A DNA stretch of 64,000 nucleotides from Streptomyces sp. GC420 (GTDB lineage Bacteria; Actinomycetota; Actinomycetes; Streptomycetales; Streptomycetaceae). The notes beneath the pieces were generated by a model that did not search any database, was not told the DNA's origin, and worked only from the letters and a program-made list of their open reading frames with translations. The stretch is taken from NCBI RefSeq assembly GCF_009916105.1, contig NZ_JAAAXQ010000003.1:1-64000 (forward strand). The letters run 5' to 3'. The translations under genes were made by a program, and so were the position numbers. Below, in pieces: positions 7,597-15,419 of the stretch. Within the stretch, counting starts at the first letter, position 1. Every line of letters starts with the position of its first letter.

Positions 7597-8871
7597 TCAT
7601 GGCGCAACACTTCCGGCACGCATGTCACTCAGCGCCGCCGCGATCACCTTGATGCCGGCGGCGATGGTGTCCGGATCGGGAGTGATGCTGATCCTGAAGC
7701 ACTGCTGAGGGTGGCGTCCGAGGCCCTGGCTGTGCTCGACGTCGGTGAAGAAATGCCGTCCCGGTACGACGAAAACGCCCCTGCGCTTGAGCGTCCCGTA
7801 CAGACGGAGGTCGTCGAACCACTCCTCGTCCACCCAGACCCAGCAGAACATGCCCCCTTCGGCGGCGTGCAAGTGCCAGGAAACGTCCTCCGGCAGTGCC
7901 CCCGCCAGCAGCGACTCGACGAACTTCCTGCGCTCGGCGTAGAAGGGGCCGATGACCGACGCGACCAGCGTGTCGAGAACGTCGGACCGCAGCGCGTGGG
8001 CCAGTGCCGACTGCACCAGCTGGGGGGCGTGCAGCGCCGAGTTGGACAGGAACGAGACGATGGGATCGATGTGCCGCTCGTCGGCCACGGCGAAGCCCAG
8101 GCGCTCTCCGGGAAGCCCGGCCTTCGAGACCGAGAAGACATTGATGACACGTTCGTCCCACACCGGTGCCATGGAGGATCCGCCGATACCCGGGAACGGA
8201 GCGCCGTAGGCGTTGTCGACTAAGAGCGGTACGTCGTGGCCTCGGGCAGCCGAGATGAGCCGCTGGATCTCGTCGAGCGACGCGCAGCGGCCCGCCGGGT
8301 TGCTCGGGCTGGAGAGCAGTATGAGCCCGACGTCCGCCAGGCTCTCGAGGGCGGGCAGATCCAGCAGATAGCGGAAGGACCGCTCGCCTTCGAGCCGCAG
8401 GAGGGGCTCGACTCCCCGGATTCCGCCGGGCGTCAAGGAGAGCCCCTGGTAGCCGGTGTAGTCCGGGGTCATCGGCAGGACCAGCTTGGTGTCCCCCCTC
8501 GCGCCCGCCCCGGTGAAGAGCGCCGCGGCGATGAAGCAGAGCATTTGACTGCCGGGACCCACCACGATGTTGCGCGGCCCCACGTTCCAGCCGTAGCGCC
8601 TGTTGAAGTACTCGGCGACCGCGTCGACGAGTTCCGGCAGTCCACGAGACGGCCCGTACTTGCAGCTGACATCGCCGAAGGAGGTGACCAGCGCCTCGGA
8701 GGTCATCCGCTGCCAGGTGTCCATGACCTCGGGTATGGCCGCCGGATTTCCTATGCCGAGGTTGAGCCACTGCGTTCCCGTGACGGAGCCGGTGGTGGTG
8801 GCGATGTCGTCCATGATGAGCCGAAGTCCTGACAGACTGGCCATCTTGGTTCCGGATCGGGACAGCTCCAC
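7597..8871 (-). CDS. Fold-type I PLP aminotransferase, valine-pyruvate aminotransferase (AvtA)-like
   Basis: The 424-aa protein resembles AvtA-type aminotransferases. It has an N-terminal SGLRLIMDDI then LNLGIGNPAAIPEV, a VGPGSQMLCF phosphate-binding region, the LLVDNAYGAPFPG loop with the PLP-contacting Asp and Tyr, and the SVSKAGLPGERLG segment with the Schiff-base Lys. GTG at 8871 is preferred to the ATG at 8958 because GGAAAGGA lies before it and AvtA homologues start at this point. The codon at 8221-8223 (reverse strand TTA, in the VPLLVDN stretch) is a rare bldA-dependent leucine codon. It is the last gene of an A domain, carrier protein, radical SAM, aminotransferase series, so it probably makes or recycles the 2-oxo form of an unusual amino acid. 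Confidence 0.8.
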   Translation of the reverse strand: MELSRSGTKMASLSGLRLIMDDIATTTGSVTGTQWLNLGIGNPAAIPEVMDTWQRMTSEALVTSFGDVSCKYGPSRGLPELVDAVAEYFNRRYGWNVGPRNIVVGPGSQMLCFIAAALFTGAGARGDTKLVLPMTPDYTGYQGLSLTPGGIRGVEPLLRLEGERSFRYLLDLPALESLADVGLILLSSPSNPAGRCASLDEIQRLISAARGHDVPLLVDNAYGAPFPGIGGSSMAPVWDERVINVFSVSKAGLPGERLGFAVADERHIDPIVSFLSNSALHAPQLVQSALAHALRSDVLDTLVASVIGPFYAERRKFVESLLAGALPEDVSWHLHAAEGGMFCWVWVDEEWFDDLRLYGTLKRRGVFVVPGRHFFTDVEHSQGLGRHPQQCFRISITPDPDTIAAGIKVIAAALSDMRAGSVAP

Positions 8872-8970
8872 GGGATGGCGTCCTTTCCTGCCGGTGATCG
8901 ATGGGCGGCGAGCGAAGTAGCCGTCGAGCGCGTACGGACAGAAGGAGGCCATCCCCATGGCCCGGGACGG

Positions 8971-10956
8971 TCAGTCAGCGGCCGGAGCCTGAACGGTGTC
9001 CGGTGAGTGAACCTCGACGAAGGGCAGAATCTCGCGGAAGCGCAGGACGGTGCCGTGGCAGTAGTTGGCGTTGTGCTCAAGGCTCCGCTGTGGCATGTAG
9101 GGCATCTTCTGCCGGGCATGATGGTTGACGCTCAGCGTGACCCGTCCTGACACGGCGTCGCCCCGCACGTCGGCGTCGAGCATCTCGCGCTCCGTCAGCA
9201 GCCGGGCCAGCTCCGCGGAAACCTCCACGATGAAGGTCTCGGCATCGCCGAGGCCGTGCACGGTGATCTCCGTGAACTCGTAGTCCGGCACGCTCACCGG
9301 TTCGCGGTAGATGTACGGCCGCGCGATCAGGTCCATCTCGAACGCCTGCCGGGCCATCGGGTCCGACCACCACTCCTGGGATGTGACGTAGTCGGCCAGG
9401 ACCTCGTCGAACTCCTCACGATGGGTGCTGAGGATCATGTGCCCGATCTTTCCGCTGAGGAGCACGTCGTAGTTGGTCAGGCTGGCCAAGGACTCGGCGA
9501 TGAGCTGGAGCACCTCGGAACCTGTCCGGCTCTGGAAGTAGCGCGCGACACTGGCGAACAGATCTCCGTAGGAGATGATGCCGGCGGCGTCGAGGTAGCC
9601 GGAGAGCAGGAACAGGCCCCGCATGTTGTAGGTGGTGTGCATCGCGTTGTACAGCCAGTACGCCTCACGGCACTCGTCCTTCGACACCCAGTTCGTGGCG
9701 ACGACGACCTCCGCCTCGGACACGTCGCTCGGGACGGGCTCCGTCGTCAGGCCGTAGAGTTCCACCTGGTTGTACATCGGCGTGTTGTGCAGGAGAAGCT
9801 GCGGGTAGACGATCACGGTGTCGGCGTAGGACCGGGACAGCTTGGTCAACCCGTCCTTGAACGACTCGAAGGTCTCCCCCGGCAGGGGCCAGATCAGTTC
9901 CACATAGGAACTGATCTGCTTTTCCCTGAGCGTGCGCTGCAGCTCGACGAAGGTCTCTTCGCGAATGTTGGACCGCTCCACGAGTTTGAGCGACTCGGGA
10001 TTCAGGGTCTGGAGCGAGATGGGCTGAGTCACCATGAGGTCGCCACGTACGAAGATCTCGGTGATCTGCGCCATGCGCTCCGGCCGGTTCTTGGTGGCCG
10101 CCATATACACGACCAGCGGATAGCCGACTTCCTTCTTGCGTTCCACGATGTGCTCGGTCATCGCCACGTCACGAGGTGACTGCCCCCAGTTCGCGTCGGC
10201 GATGAAGAGCCCGGAGAGCCCGTTGTCGGCGATCCAGTCCAGCTCGGCCCTGATCCGCTCCTCCTCGAACTTGATCACCTTTGAGTTGGTGGCCGCGCCC
10301 CAGTAGCAGAAGGTGCAGCGGAAGGGACACCCACGGTTCGTCTCCAGGATCCCCATACTGAACTCCCGGCCGTCGAAGACGCCCGTGAGGAAGGGGGAAG
10401 GAATTTCCATGAGGTTGTTGATCCGCGGCGCCGGTTCCGTGGTGACGAGCTCGCCGCCGGACCAGAAGCTGAGTCCGGGGACCTGGTGTATGTCGGGCGT
10501 CGAGCTGTTGAGCTGCCTGAGCAGCTCCACGGACGTCCGCTCCCCCTCCCCGTTGCACACATAGACGTTCTCCGGCGCACCCGCCAGATAGGTCGCGGCG
10601 TGATTCATCACCTGCGGGCCGCCGAGCAGGTAATGGGCGCCCGGCTGCCTCTCCCGGAGCTCCTTCAGCAGCCAGCCGACCAGCTTCATGTTCCAGATGT
10701 AACAGCTGAAGGTGTAGACATCCGCATACTTCCCGGCCAGTTCCTCCAGCAGCTTGTGCCGGTCGTCGGTCACCGGGTAGGAGACTATTTCGAAGGTGTG
10801 GGCCGGCCCCACCTCGATGTCTTCCTGCGCGCACGCCTGGATGTAGCCGGACGCAAGCGGCAGAATGTTCTCATAGGTGGGAATTTCGACGAGCACGACT
10901 TTCTTGCGCTCTTGGTTTCCGCTCCCGACCCTAGTCGGGATACTTTCGATGAGCAT
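8971..10956 (-). CDS. Cobalamin-dependent radical SAM C-methyltransferase, KedN5-like
   Basis: The 661-aa protein has an N-terminal cobalamin-binding-type Rossmann region (about residues 18-150) and the radical SAM cluster motif C210-x3-C214-x2-C217 (RGCPFRCTFC). Next come the KFEEERIRAELDWI and LFIADANWGQ segments typical of the KedN5-like group, SLQTLNPESLKLVERSN, and a C-terminal extension of about 200 residues. Enzymes of this class transfer a methyl group to an unactivated or aromatic carbon. The ATG at 10956 has GGCGGAGG six bases upstream; the longer frame to 11049 would overlap the carrier gene. It lies between the free-standing carrier protein and the aminotransferase. Methylation of a carrier-bound or free amino acid (or its oxo acid) is the likely role. 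The exact target is not visible. Confidence 0.85.
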   Translation of the reverse strand: MLIESIPTRVGSGNQERKKVVLVEIPTYENILPLASGYIQACAQEDIEVGPAHTFEIVSYPVTDDRHKLLEELAGKYADVYTFSCYIWNMKLVGWLLKELRERQPGAHYLLGGPQVMNHAATYLAGAPENVYVCNGEGERTSVELLRQLNSSTPDIHQVPGLSFWSGGELVTTEPAPRINNLMEIPSPFLTGVFDGREFSMGILETNRGCPFRCTFCYWGAATNSKVIKFEEERIRAELDWIADNGLSGLFIADANWGQSPRDVAMTEHIVERKKEVGYPLVVYMAATKNRPERMAQITEIFVRGDLMVTQPISLQTLNPESLKLVERSNIREETFVELQRTLREKQISSYVELIWPLPGETFESFKDGLTKLSRSYADTVIVYPQLLLHNTPMYNQVELYGLTTEPVPSDVSEAEVVVATNWVSKDECREAYWLYNAMHTTYNMRGLFLLSGYLDAAGIISYGDLFASVARYFQSRTGSEVLQLIAESLASLTNYDVLLSGKIGHMILSTHREEFDEVLADYVTSQEWWSDPMARQAFEMDLIARPYIYREPVSVPDYEFTEITVHGLGDAETFIVEVSAELARLLTEREMLDADVRGDAVSGRVTLSVNHHARQKMPYMPQRSLEHNANYCHGTVLRFREILPFVEVHSPDTVQAPAAD

Positions 10957-11006
10957 TCCGGACCTCCGCCCCGAATCCTGTGCCGCTGTCTCGTCGATAT
11001 GCGTGG

Positions 11007-11279
11007 CTATGAAGGCTGTCCGGGCGTCCCACGGTCCTTGTCGACCCACTGGTCGATGCGTTCGGCCAGGCCGGCGAGGACCGGCGTGTCGATGAGAACT
11101 CGCACCGTGAAATCGATGTTCCAGACTCGGCGGGCTTCCAGCACCACCTTGGTGGCCAGCAGCGAATCCCCGCCGAGGCCGAAGAAGTCCTGGTCGCGCC
11201 CGACCTTGTCGATCTTGAGGACATCGGCCCAGATCATCGCGAGCCGACGTTCCGTCTCCGTCTCGAAGTCGCCTTCCAT
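11007..11279 (-). CDS. Free-standing peptidyl carrier protein
   Basis: A 90-aa single carrier domain. The phosphopantetheine serine lies in GLGGDSLLATKVV (near residue 37), preceded by the usual DQDFF helix start. The ATG at 11279 begins MEGDFETETER; a longer frame to 11315 has no family similarity. It is 66 bases downstream of the free-standing adenylation gene and 50 upstream of the radical SAM gene. The three probably act on one carrier-bound amino acid that is later moved to the assembly line. Confidence 0.9.
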   Translation of the reverse strand: MEGDFETETERRLAMIWADVLKIDKVGRDQDFFGLGGDSLLATKVVLEARRVWNIDFTVRVLIDTPVLAGLAERIDQWVDKDRGTPGQPS

Positions 11280-11345
11280 GTCACACCCCTGTCTGCGCTG
11301 GCGTCTTGTCCGCAATCTTCGACAACAACTCGAACCCGATCTGCG

Positions 11346-12965
11346 TCAACGGCCGGGCCGTCCATGTCCTTGCAGGTGCATGTCCGCGAGTGCCTGGGCG
11401 ACCGCCTTGCGGTCCGCCTTGCCGCTCGGTGTGCGAGGCAGCTCCGGCAGGACCGTGATGGAGACTGGCACCGAGGGGCCGGGCAGTAGCTCGGTCAGGG
11501 CGGCCAACGCTCGGCCGGCGTCAAAGGCGCCTTCCTCTCCGTCGAGGGTGACGGCTGCCCGTAGCTGACGGGAACCTTCCGCGATCTGGATCGGAACGCA
11601 CACCGCTTCCGTGACGCCAGGCTGTTCGAGCAGGCAGGCGTCCACCTCCAGCGGATTCACCCGGACTCCGCGGATCTTCACTTCGTTGTCGGCACGGCCG
11701 ACGTAGTGGATGACATCGTCCTCGACGCGCACCAGGTCTCCGGTACGGAAGGCCCGGTTGTGGCCGTGCCGGGTGAGGTCGAGGGGGATGTACCGCGCCG
11801 CGTTGAGGCCGGGCTGGTTGAGATAGCCGGTCGACAGGGGCAGGCCCGCCACGAGGAGCTCCCCCACCCCTGGCTCGTCATGGCCGACCGGATCGACGAT
11901 CGCCTCGCAGCCCGGCAGAGGGCTCCCGATCGGCGGCAAGGTCGGCCAGTCTTCCGGCGGCCCGGTCAGCGTGTGCGCGGTGACCATGGCGGACTCGCTC
12001 TGGCCGTAGTGAATGTTCAGCCGGCAGCCCGGCAGGCGCCGGAAGAAGTTCCTCAGGACCGGGGTGCAGACGAGCTGCTCGCCGCCGAGGTTCACCTCTT
12101 GGAGCGCGAGACCGTCGAGCGAATCGGCGGCGGCAGCGGCAGTGGTGAGCATGTTCAGGGCCACGTACGGCAGGAACAGGCGCTCGATCCGGTTGTCCGC
12201 CAGCCAGTCGAGCAGGGCGATCGCGTCACGGCGCAGCGGCTCGGGCATGATCACCAGCGTTCCCCCGCCGCACAGCGTGCCGAGAACCTCCTGGAACCAC
12301 ACATCGAAGTTGAGCGGCGTGAACTGGGCGGTGCGCAGGTCGGGCCGCACCGAATGACTTCGCTGCCATTCCGCCATGTTGTCGATGGAGCGGTGCGGCA
12401 GGGCGACACCCTTGGGCAGGCCCGTGGACCCGGAGGTGTAGATGATGTACACGGGCAGGTCCGCCCGGCAGGAATGCCGCGGCATGGCCACGTCGCCGGA
12501 CGTTCTCGTGGTCGGCCGGCCCGGTGCCGACGGTATGCGCAGGGACTGCACACCGGTCGCGAACACGGGTTCCTGGTCGGCGCACAGCAGTATCTTGGCA
12601 CCGCTGTCGGCGTTCATGTACTCAAGACGCTTCACCGGATAGTCGGCGTCCAGCGGCACGTACGTGGCCCCGATGTACACCGTGGCCAGCATCGCCGCCA
12701 CGATCGCGGCACTTCGCGAGCCGGTGATCGCCACCCGGTCGCCCGGGCGGATGCCGTGATCCACGAGGACCGCGGCGATGCTGCTGGTCCACAGGGTCAG
12801 GTCCCGGTAGGTCAGCTCATGGTCCTCGTCGCACACCGCGATGTCGTCCGACCGTGTCGCCGCGGTCATGGCCAGTGCATCGAGCAGGCACGGCGGATCG
12901 GTCGGACCGCCCCACAACGAGGGGAGCGCGCGGGGCACAGTCAGCGCTTTCGATCTACTTGCCAT
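11346..12965 (-). CDS. Free-standing NRPS adenylation enzyme
   Basis: The 539-aa protein is a complete adenylation domain with intact core motifs: YIIYTSGSTGLPKG (A3), LNFDVWFQE (A4), YGQSESA (A5), FRTGDLV (A7), GRADNEVKIRGVRV (A8) and PSGKADRK (A10, catalytic Lys). My hand alignment to GrsA gives the specificity residues D-V-Q-F-N-G-H-M-V-K. This is most like proline-type codes (DVQ..AHVV), but residues 299 and 301 differ, so the substrate is uncertain. It should load the adjacent carrier protein and may also load the other free carrier (38793-39104). About 200 AT-richer bases upstream (12966-13167) may hold its own promoter, but no palindrome copy was seen there. Confidence 0.88.
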   Translation of the reverse strand: MASRSKALTVPRALPSLWGGPTDPPCLLDALAMTAATRSDDIAVCDEDHELTYRDLTLWTSSIAAVLVDHGIRPGDRVAITGSRSAAIVAAMLATVYIGATYVPLDADYPVKRLEYMNADSGAKILLCADQEPVFATGVQSLRIPSAPGRPTTRTSGDVAMPRHSCRADLPVYIIYTSGSTGLPKGVALPHRSIDNMAEWQRSHSVRPDLRTAQFTPLNFDVWFQEVLGTLCGGGTLVIMPEPLRRDAIALLDWLADNRIERLFLPYVALNMLTTAAAAADSLDGLALQEVNLGGEQLVCTPVLRNFFRRLPGCRLNIHYGQSESAMVTAHTLTGPPEDWPTLPPIGSPLPGCEAIVDPVGHDEPGVGELLVAGLPLSTGYLNQPGLNAARYIPLDLTRHGHNRAFRTGDLVRVEDDVIHYVGRADNEVKIRGVRVNPLEVDACLLEQPGVTEAVCVPIQIAEGSRQLRAAVTLDGEEGAFDAGRALAALTELLPGPSVPVSITVLPELPRTPSGKADRKAVAQALADMHLQGHGRPGR

Positions 12966-13167
12966 CTGCCATCCCTAGGCCGAGGACGCTCATGAAACTG
13001 CGCGTGGGTTGCTCAATAGGGCACTGCCGGATTCGACGCGACCTTTGCTGGCTCAGTTTCGGCGACCGAGCGGAAGTTGGCACCCGGTAAATGGACGATG
13101 GTTAAATCACACACCGATACACATTCCCGCGCCATATCGAAATCACCTTACCATGGCATTGCACACG

Positions 13168-13938
13168 TCAAGTGGCTGTCTTCGTACGGAACTTGACGTC
13201 GCCCAATACGTCACTCAAGTCCGCCAACAGCGCGGCTTCCTCGGCTCTCAGATAGAAATGCCCGCCGGGCAACACGCGAAGCCGGAAGGCATCGTTCGTC
13301 AATTCCCCCCAGCGGCACATCTGCTCCGGGGTCACTTCGGAATCGGCGTCACCGGTGTAGCCGTACACCGGGCAGTCGAGCAGAGGCCGGGGGCCACCGG
13401 CATAGTCGTCCACCAAGTGGTAGTCCGCGCGGACCGCGGGGAGCACGATCTCCCGCAGGTCGGGGTCGGCGAAGACCGCGGCACGGCTCGCGTCGAAGCC
13501 CACGACATGCGCGATGATCTCCTCGTCCGTGCCGGAGATCATCTGCCGGCCGGCCAGCGCATGCGTCGCCCGCCTGCCGGACACGCACAAGGCGGCCGGG
13601 GGACACCCCCGTTCCTGGAAGCGCAGCGCCACCTCGTGCGCCACCGAGGCCCCCATGCTGTGACCGAACAACACCAGCCGATACTGCGTCAGCTCGTAGA
13701 GCGCGTCGGCTATGTCGTCCGCGAGAGCTTCCAGCCTGGGCGCGAACTGGTCGCCGAACCGGTCCTCCCGGCCCGGGTACCGGACGGCGAGCACTCCGAT
13801 GTCCGACGGCAGTCCCAGAGCCCAGGTGCGATACGCGCTCGCCCCGGCGCCGGCTGCCGGAAAGCAGACGAGCTTCGTCTCGCACCCGTCGTCATCGCGG
13901 TAGGGGCGCAGCCACCGGTCCTCCACCGGACCACTCAT
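13168..13938 (-). CDS. Type II thioesterase (Ser nucleophile)
   Basis: The 256-aa alpha/beta-hydrolase belongs to the RifR/GrsT-type thioesterase II family. It has an N-terminal KLVCFPAAGAGASAY, RYPGREDRF, the nucleophile motif GHSMGA near residue 96, and the catalytic His in LPGGHFYL near the end. Such enzymes remove stalled or mis-primed acyl groups from carrier domains. Its start overlaps the stop of the N-hydroxylase gene by four bases (ATGA), so the two are translationally coupled. It is one of three type II thioesterases in the window, and here the nucleophile is the usual serine. Confidence 0.92.
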   Translation of the reverse strand: MSGPVEDRWLRPYRDDDGCETKLVCFPAAGAGASAYRTWALGLPSDIGVLAVRYPGREDRFGDQFAPRLEALADDIADALYELTQYRLVLFGHSMGASVAHEVALRFQERGCPPAALCVSGRRATHALAGRQMISGTDEEIIAHVVGFDASRAAVFADPDLREIVLPAVRADYHLVDDYAGGPRPLLDCPVYGYTGDADSEVTPEQMCRWGELTNDAFRLRVLPGGHFYLRAEEAALLADLSDVLGDVKFRTKTAT

Positions 13939-15293
13939 CGAAATGTTCCCTTTCCTGCCTCGGCGAGGACCGTGCTCTCGTCGCTCTCGTCGTTCGGCCC
14001 GGCGCGCCGGGCGACAATCGAGTCGACGATCTCACCGCTCCGTACCGCGATGTTCGACAGCAGTGAGGAGGTCAGGCCGTGGGTGTGTTCGGTGCCGCCC
14101 TGAAGGTAGATGCCGCATCGCATGTCGGGGGCGGTGACGATGCGGTAGTCCCGCTCCACCCGGTACCGGCCCGCCTCGTCGCGCAGGCAGTACCGGTCGA
14201 GATCGCCGAGCAGGTCCGTGGGCTCCATCGCGTTGTAGCCGGTCGCGCAGACGAGCAGGTCGAAGTCGAGTTCGCGCACCTCGCCGTCCGAGCCCTCCTG
14301 GAGGGAAACACGGGTCTCGGCGCCGGCGCGCTTCACACCGGTGACCCTCGTCAGGTTGAGGAACTGCAGGCGCCTGACCCCCCGCACGTCGTCGTCATAC
14401 GACCTGCGGTACAGATCCCGGATCACCTCGTCGTCGACGACCGAGTAGTTCGTGTTGCGGTGGTACCGCCAGAACGCCTCCCGTGTCTGCTCACTGCCGA
14501 AGTAGTACTCGTCGACGGCCCCCAGGTCGAAGACCTGATTGGCGAAGGGGGTGTCGTCCGCGACGGAGTAGCCGTAGGACGGGACGATCGCGCAGACCTG
14601 GGCGTGCGGCAGCTCGTCGTACAGGAACCTGGCGATCTCGGCGGCGCTCTGGCCCGCTCCGGCCACCGCCACCCGACGCAGCTCCCCGGGATCCGTCCGG
14701 CGGTACTTCGCCAGGAACTCGGAGCTGTGCCAAACCCGTTCGTCGCGCTCGGTTCCCTCGGGCATGCTCGGGACCAGGCCGGTCGAGATCACCACGTTCC
14801 GTGCCTCGACCACGCGGCCGGCTCGGCCGGTGGCATCGGCCACTTCCAGCAGCAGACGGTCCGACAGCTCGGGAACGGCGCCCGGCGGCCGCCGGATCGA
14901 CGTCACCTCGGAGCCGTACACGATGCGGTCGGCCACCTTTGCCTGCGCCCACTCGAGGTACTGGTGGAACTCCTGGCGCGTAGGGAAGAAGTCCTGATTG
15001 TTGACGAACTGCGGCAGCCGCCCCTGCGCGTGCAGGTATGCGACGAAGCTGAAACTCGACGTCGGATTGCGAAAGGTGACCAGGTCCTTGAGAAAGGATA
15101 TCTGCATGGTCGCCGATGGCAGCAGCATGTTGCGGTGCCAGCCGAAAGAGGACTGACGCTCGAAGAAGAGGCTGCTGATCCCGTCCTCCGGACCACGCGC
15201 CCCGTACTCTTCCAGGGCGATGGCGAGCGACAGGTTGGACGGACCGAACCCAACGCCGACCACGTCGTAGATCTCGTGTTCACGATTACTCAT
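13935..15293 (-). CDS. ktzI: Ornithine/lysine N-hydroxylase, KtzI type
   Basis: The 452-aa protein belongs to the SidA/IucD/PvdA family of flavin N-monooxygenases. Visible are the FAD-binding GVGFGPSNLSLA near residue 12, the substrate-side LKDLVTFRNPTSSFSF, the NADPH-binding VAGAGQSAAEIARF, and the late CATGYNAMEP motif. In piperazate clusters the partner of a KtzT-type synthase is an L-ornithine N5-hydroxylase of this family. The pair is complete here although the genes are 12 kb apart. The ATG at 15293 has GGGAGA upstream. It heads a two-gene unit with the thioesterase at 13168, and a cluster palindrome lies about 90 bases before the start. Confidence 0.9.
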   Translation of the reverse strand: MSNREHEIYDVVGVGFGPSNLSLAIALEEYGARGPEDGISSLFFERQSSFGWHRNMLLPSATMQISFLKDLVTFRNPTSSFSFVAYLHAQGRLPQFVNNQDFFPTRQEFHQYLEWAQAKVADRIVYGSEVTSIRRPPGAVPELSDRLLLEVADATGRAGRVVEARNVVISTGLVPSMPEGTERDERVWHSSEFLAKYRRTDPGELRRVAVAGAGQSAAEIARFLYDELPHAQVCAIVPSYGYSVADDTPFANQVFDLGAVDEYYFGSEQTREAFWRYHRNTNYSVVDDEVIRDLYRRSYDDDVRGVRRLQFLNLTRVTGVKRAGAETRVSLQEGSDGEVRELDFDLLVCATGYNAMEPTDLLGDLDRYCLRDEAGRYRVERDYRIVTAPDMRCGIYLQGGTEHTHGLTSSLLSNIAVRSGEIVDSIVARRAGPNDESDESTVLAEAGKGTFR

Positions 15294-15381
15294 AGAGAAT
15301 TCTCCCGCTGGCATTTTCATCCGTCGCGCCGCCAACGTAGACCCGGCACGATGAGCCATTCAAGTACGCCGGACGCGTTTA

Positions 15382-15399
15382 TGTCCCGCCGACGGGACA
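15382..15399. promoter_or_regulatory. Cluster palindrome, copy C
   Basis: TGTCCCGCCGACGGGACA, an exact consensus copy in the gap between the first NRPS gene and the N-hydroxylase, 88 bases upstream of the N-hydroxylase start. Confidence 0.7.
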
Positions 15400-15419
15400 C
15401 GAATTCACACGTAAATCGC

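Noticed and set aside
7173-7628. Possible 151-codon minus-strand gene in the 7033-7596 gap
   Set aside because: Low-complexity Arg/Gly/Ala-rich translation, no motif, and it overlaps the 3' end of the aminotransferase gene.
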